This document shows, in pieces, positions 60,745 through 64,000 of a stretch of 64,000 bases of DNA (its first letter is position 1; every line of letters begins with the position of its first letter). The position numbers and the translations under genes are program-made. Source of the stretch: JAVBLK01 sp031553565 (GTDB taxonomy: Bacteria; Bacillota; Clostridia; Christensenellales; DUVY01); the NCBI GenBank assembly GCA_031553565.1, contig JAVBLK010000014.1, positions 1 to 64,000 on the forward strand. Reading direction: 5' to 3'. The notes below the pieces were generated by a model. The model did no database searches. It was not told the DNA's origin and saw nothing but the letters and a program-made list of their open reading frames with translations.

Positions 60745-63700
60745 ATGAGGAAAAGAAAAAGGATTTCCGGCGTTTGCATGACGCTGTTGATCGTTTTTTG
60801 TTTTATGGCAAGCGCATCCGCGGGCGTGTCGGCAAAACAGTTTTTGCCCGAGCCCGGTTCTCCGGCGTTTGCGCCCGCTTTCCCATCTTTGGACGAGGCG
60901 AAAAGGGCGGGCAACGTTCTTAACAACAGGATCGCCGCAGAAGGCATCATCCTTATGAAAAACGAAAGCGGCGCGCTGCCTCTTGCGGCTGCGGAACGAA
61001 GAGTTACGGTGTTTGCAAAAACTGTAAGCAACGGCTCGTCGGGCGCAACCTCGGAAGAGACAACGATCCTGACGGGCGGCGGCGGCTCGGGCAGCGGCGC
61101 ACCCGTAAACGAAATCACCTTTCTGGAGGCAATGGAGGACGCGGGCTTTGCGGTAAACACAAATACAGCGCAATCCGCCTGCGTAAATTACAGCGACGTC
61201 GCGTTTATAATCATTGCGCGTAAAGGCAGCGAAAGCGGCGACCAGAAAATAGCCGCCAACGGCGATCATCCGCTTGACCCCGATTCAACGGAGCTCGGCC
61301 ACCTCCAGTCCGCGCTGGAAATGCAGGACGCGCAGGGCGGGCCGCTGTTCAAAAAAATCATATTGCTGCTTTCTTTAGGTAACGTTTTCGAAATAAAACA
61401 ATATGTGGACAATGAACGCGTCCAGGCGGTGCTGTATATTGGCTATACCGGCAGCCAGGGTATAGTCGCCTTACCCGGGATTTTAACGGGCGAGGTCAAT
61501 CCTTCCGGCCGCACCGTGGACGTATGGCCGGCCGAGCTGGAGCAGGACCCTTCCTGGTTCAACGTGTTGACCAACACGCATTTTACAAACGGCACAACGC
61601 AAAATGTGGGCATCGGGCCGGGCAGTACCGGCGCGCTTGCCGGAAGTATCCGTTCCCTTGACTATGAGGAGGGGATATATTCGGGCTATAAGTGGTACGA
61701 GACGGCCGCGACGATAGAGGGCTATTATAATACCGATTCGGAATACAAAAGCGAATTTGCAGTCGATCCCGACGATCCCTATTATAACCGCTATAACGGC
61801 GTTATATATCCCTTTGGTTATGGCCTCAGCTATACTTCCTTTTCCTGGACATTGGGCGAGCCGAGCTTTAAGGGGGTAATCACCGAGGCGCGTGCGGGCG
61901 ACAGGATAACGCTGCCCGTGACCGTCAAAAACACCGGCGATACCGCGGGCAAAGACGTTGTCCAGGCATACGTCAGGGCGCCGTACGATGAAACCGACGC
62001 GCCTGTTGAAAAATCAGATTCAAGCATGATTGCGTTTACAAAGACGAAACTGCTTCTGCCCGGAGAGGAGCAAACGGTTACGCTGGCATTTGACGTCAGC
62101 GACCTGGCCTCGTTCGACTGGGACGACAGGAACGTCAACGGGTTCAAGGGCTATGAATTGGAGCCGGGGACATATGAGGTTTTGGTCCGCCCGAATTCGC
62201 ACGAGGATGTGCCGAACGGGGAGGCCGCCGTGAAATGCTCCGTCGGGTATACTGTACTGAATGAAGCGGCCGGCGGCGACGGCTATACCGGAGGGATCCA
62301 ATACAGCCGTGACGGATTCAACGAGCCTCTCAATTACAACAAAGGCCACGGTGAAAAAACCGCTGAGGCTGTGTTTTCACAGAACGACAAATTCAATACG
62401 GCGCGCGTCGGAACAATGGACGGAACAAATAAGATCACTTTGGCGGACGCTGTCTACACCACCCGCAGCGATTGGAAACTGCCATCGCCTACGATAAACG
62501 ACCCCGGCGACCCCAACGACGCGGCGGAGCTTACTTATTCGCAGCAAGCCGTCGATATGATCTTCAGCCAGGTGTATTACGGCGCTGTAAACGATCTGCC
62601 TACCGACCCGTGGTACAAAACTGAGGCGGATATTCCGGGCTACGGCACAGCGGGCAGCGTTCAGGGCGGCTGGAAGCAGGCGCCAAAAGGCTCTGACCCT
62701 AACAGGGAATGCGATATCCAATTAAAGGATATGGCCGGGATCCCGCTCAGCGACCCGCTTTGGGTGGAGTTCATGAATCAGCTGACCTGGGCGGAAATGA
62801 CGAACCTTCTGACGCAGTGTTTTTATAAGACTCCGGCGATGCCCGCTATCGGCAAGCCGGTCACATATGACGTCGACGGGCCGGCGCAGCTGCGCGACAG
62901 GAGAAACACCGGGAAATACGGTACCTTCTGGTGCAGCTCGACTTTGATATCCAGTACATATAATGTCGAGCTTTGCGAGGAGCAGGGCAGGCATATCGGC
63001 ATGGAGGGGATGCTGATCACCGATAGCAGCGGCAACGTTGTGAACGGCTGGTACGGGCCGGGTCTCAACGCGCACCGCAGTCCGTTCGGCGGCCGTAATT
63101 TTGAATACTATTCGCAGGACGGCGTACAGGGCGGAATTATAGGCGGGGCGGTCTGTAAGGGCGCGACAGAAATGGGCATGCATATTTACGGCAAGCATTA
63201 TGTGGTAAACGACCAGGACACTGCCCGCAATAACAGCGGCGGCATCAGCGTGTGGTGCAACGAGCAGGCTCTCCGTGAAAATTATCTCCGCCATTTCGAG
63301 TATGCGATAGAGTACGGAAATATGAACGGGATGATGAACTCGCACGGCAAACTGGGATTGTACGCTACACAGAACAATTTCTATCTGAACTCGGCGATTC
63401 CCAGGAACGAATGGGGATTTGAGGGCGTGCATGTCACCGATCTCGTGGACGGCGCGCCGGTCGCAGCCGGCAGGACGCAAATGACGAACGCCGACCTCCT
63501 TATCCGCGGCGGCTCCACTTTCCTTGGCAACCTTGCCAACCAGAGAAGGGGAGAAGAGCCGTTCTTCGACGGCAGGATCCTGGACGGCTATTACGACGCT
63601 GCTGCAAACAAGCTGCTGGTGCCCGCGTCGCTTGAAGTCAAGGACTGGGTACTTACAGGAAACGTGACCGACCCGTCGGCCGACCCGTCTGGAACGGCAT

Positions 63701-64000
63701 ACAGCGCAACGGTGACGCCGGGCGCCTTCACGCTCAGCAGCCCCACCCAGTGGTATTGGATAAGGACTACGGCAATGAATGCGCTTTTTGTGGCGGCTAA
63801 TTCCGGACAGATGATCTCGGTAGACGGCGCTGACGTCGCAGGCGCGTATGTGGCCGTTCATTATAATGACGGCGTGACGCCGGACGAAACCTATATGGTA
63901 AGCAGAGGAAAGGCTATCGCCGCTCCCGATAAGGAGCCTGTTATTCCCCAGGGCAAGCGTTTCGGCGGCTGGTTTACAAACGAGGAATGCTCCGAGCCGA
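60745..64000 (+). CDS. Secreted domain-permuted GH3 with InlB-type repeat, partial
   Basis: At least 1085 residues, still open at the window end. Signal peptide (cleavage near residue 24-30, no lipobox). GH3 C-domain first (AAEGIILMKNESGALPL near 65, then YPFGYGLSYTSF near 360), fibronectin-III-like domain (PVTVKNTGDTAGKDVVQAYV), then the TIM barrel (GPGLNAHRSPFGGRNFEYYS, KHYVVNDQDTARN) with likely nucleophile D899 in HVTDLVDG. After about 950 comes a region of unknown fold and, at the very end, the start of an InlB-type repeat (GGWFTNEECSEP), as in the lipoprotein at 6518. Further repeats or an anchor probably follow outside the window. Confidence 0.92.
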   Translation, partial: MRKRKRISGVCMTLLIVFCFMASASAGVSAKQFLPEPGSPAFAPAFPSLDEAKRAGNVLNNRIAAEGIILMKNESGALPLAAAERRVTVFAKTVSNGSSGATSEETTILTGGGGSGSGAPVNEITFLEAMEDAGFAVNTNTAQSACVNYSDVAFIIIARKGSESGDQKIAANGDHPLDPDSTELGHLQSALEMQDAQGGPLFKKIILLLSLGNVFEIKQYVDNERVQAVLYIGYTGSQGIVALPGILTGEVNPSGRTVDVWPAELEQDPSWFNVLTNTHFTNGTTQNVGIGPGSTGALAGSIRSLDYEEGIYSGYKWYETAATIEGYYNTDSEYKSEFAVDPDDPYYNRYNGVIYPFGYGLSYTSFSWTLGEPSFKGVITEARAGDRITLPVTVKNTGDTAGKDVVQAYVRAPYDETDAPVEKSDSSMIAFTKTKLLLPGEEQTVTLAFDVSDLASFDWDDRNVNGFKGYELEPGTYEVLVRPNSHEDVPNGEAAVKCSVGYTVLNEAAGGDGYTGGIQYSRDGFNEPLNYNKGHGEKTAEAVFSQNDKFNTARVGTMDGTNKITLADAVYTTRSDWKLPSPTINDPGDPNDAAELTYSQQAVDMIFSQVYYGAVNDLPTDPWYKTEADIPGYGTAGSVQGGWKQAPKGSDPNRECDIQLKDMAGIPLSDPLWVEFMNQLTWAEMTNLLTQCFYKTPAMPAIGKPVTYDVDGPAQLRDRRNTGKYGTFWCSSTLISSTYNVELCEEQGRHIGMEGMLITDSSGNVVNGWYGPGLNAHRSPFGGRNFEYYSQDGVQGGIIGGAVCKGATEMGMHIYGKHYVVNDQDTARNNSGGISVWCNEQALRENYLRHFEYAIEYGNMNGMMNSHGKLGLYATQNNFYLNSAIPRNEWGFEGVHVTDLVDGAPVAAGRTQMTNADLLIRGGSTFLGNLANQRRGEEPFFDGRILDGYYDAAANKLLVPASLEVKDWVLTGNVTDPSADPSGTAYSATVTPGAFTLSSPTQWYWIRTTAMNALFVAANSGQMISVDGADVAGAYVAVHYNDGVTPDETYMVSRGKAIAAPDKEPVIPQGKRFGGWFTNEECSEP

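Overview
The window comes from a Gram-positive anaerobe, most likely an uncultured member of the Clostridia (Bacillota). The evidence is low-GC-type sigma-A promoters and strong Shine-Dalgarno sites in a moderately GC-rich genome, zinc-ribbon L28 and L31, RNase J, the yrrM/yrrN-type tRNA wobble genes, fused ABC exporters, spore-lineage proteins (YtaF, a YlxY/PdaB-type deacetylase, an FtsW/SpoVE flippase), an NADP/NAD glutamate dehydrogenase and a giant 2-hydroxyacyl-CoA dehydratase activase. No rRNA operon is present, so the assignment stays at class level.

Layout. 1-1098: decayed IS5-type transposase with a small mobile repeat inside it. 1099-12105: LytTR regulator plus GHKL kinase, then an operon of two family 3 glycoside hydrolases (one a lipoprotein with a collagen-like stalk, one domain-permuted and membrane-tethered at both ends), an InlB-repeat lipoprotein and a small membrane protein, then a convergent AraC regulator. 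12742-16502: ytaF and a polar amino-acid ABC importer. 16664-26145: housekeeping (rpmB, tilS, rpmE, a phosphoesterase, rplS), a sugar pair (degenerate class I mannose-6-phosphate isomerase plus PfkB kinase) and an ABC exporter. 26146-31601: repeat-rich DNA, a large surface/GT-C-like fusion protein and comM. 31759-42687: tRNA-Val, ftsW, mtnN, flavodoxin, a degenerate sugar-nucleotidyltransferase, RNase J, trmR-trhP, an M23 peptidase. 43001-50620: gdhA, deacetylase, PHP phosphatase, P1 peptidase, acpS, a MazEF-type module, a degenerate type II GalT and an SGNH hydrolase. 50948-57805: membrane XRE regulator, AT-rich GmrSD-like DUF262/DUF1524 defence protein, dehydratase activase. 58343-64000: a second, paralogous GHKL-LytTR pair followed by a third GH3 that runs off the window.

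How it fits together. Both ends carry the same module: an Agr-like LytTR/GHKL two-component pair directly upstream of secreted GH3 enzymes bearing surface repeats, suggesting signal-controlled cell-surface glycan degradation. Three proteins of mannose/galactose metabolism (ManA-like, ManC-like, GalT-like) have each lost residues that their families need for catalysis. At least five genes have a TATAAT hexamer exactly 6 nt before the ATG, implying leaderless transcripts. A family of roughly 150-160 bp inverted-repeat elements (termini near GTAAACGCTGATTAA) occupies about a dozen intergenic sites, with target duplications visible at two.
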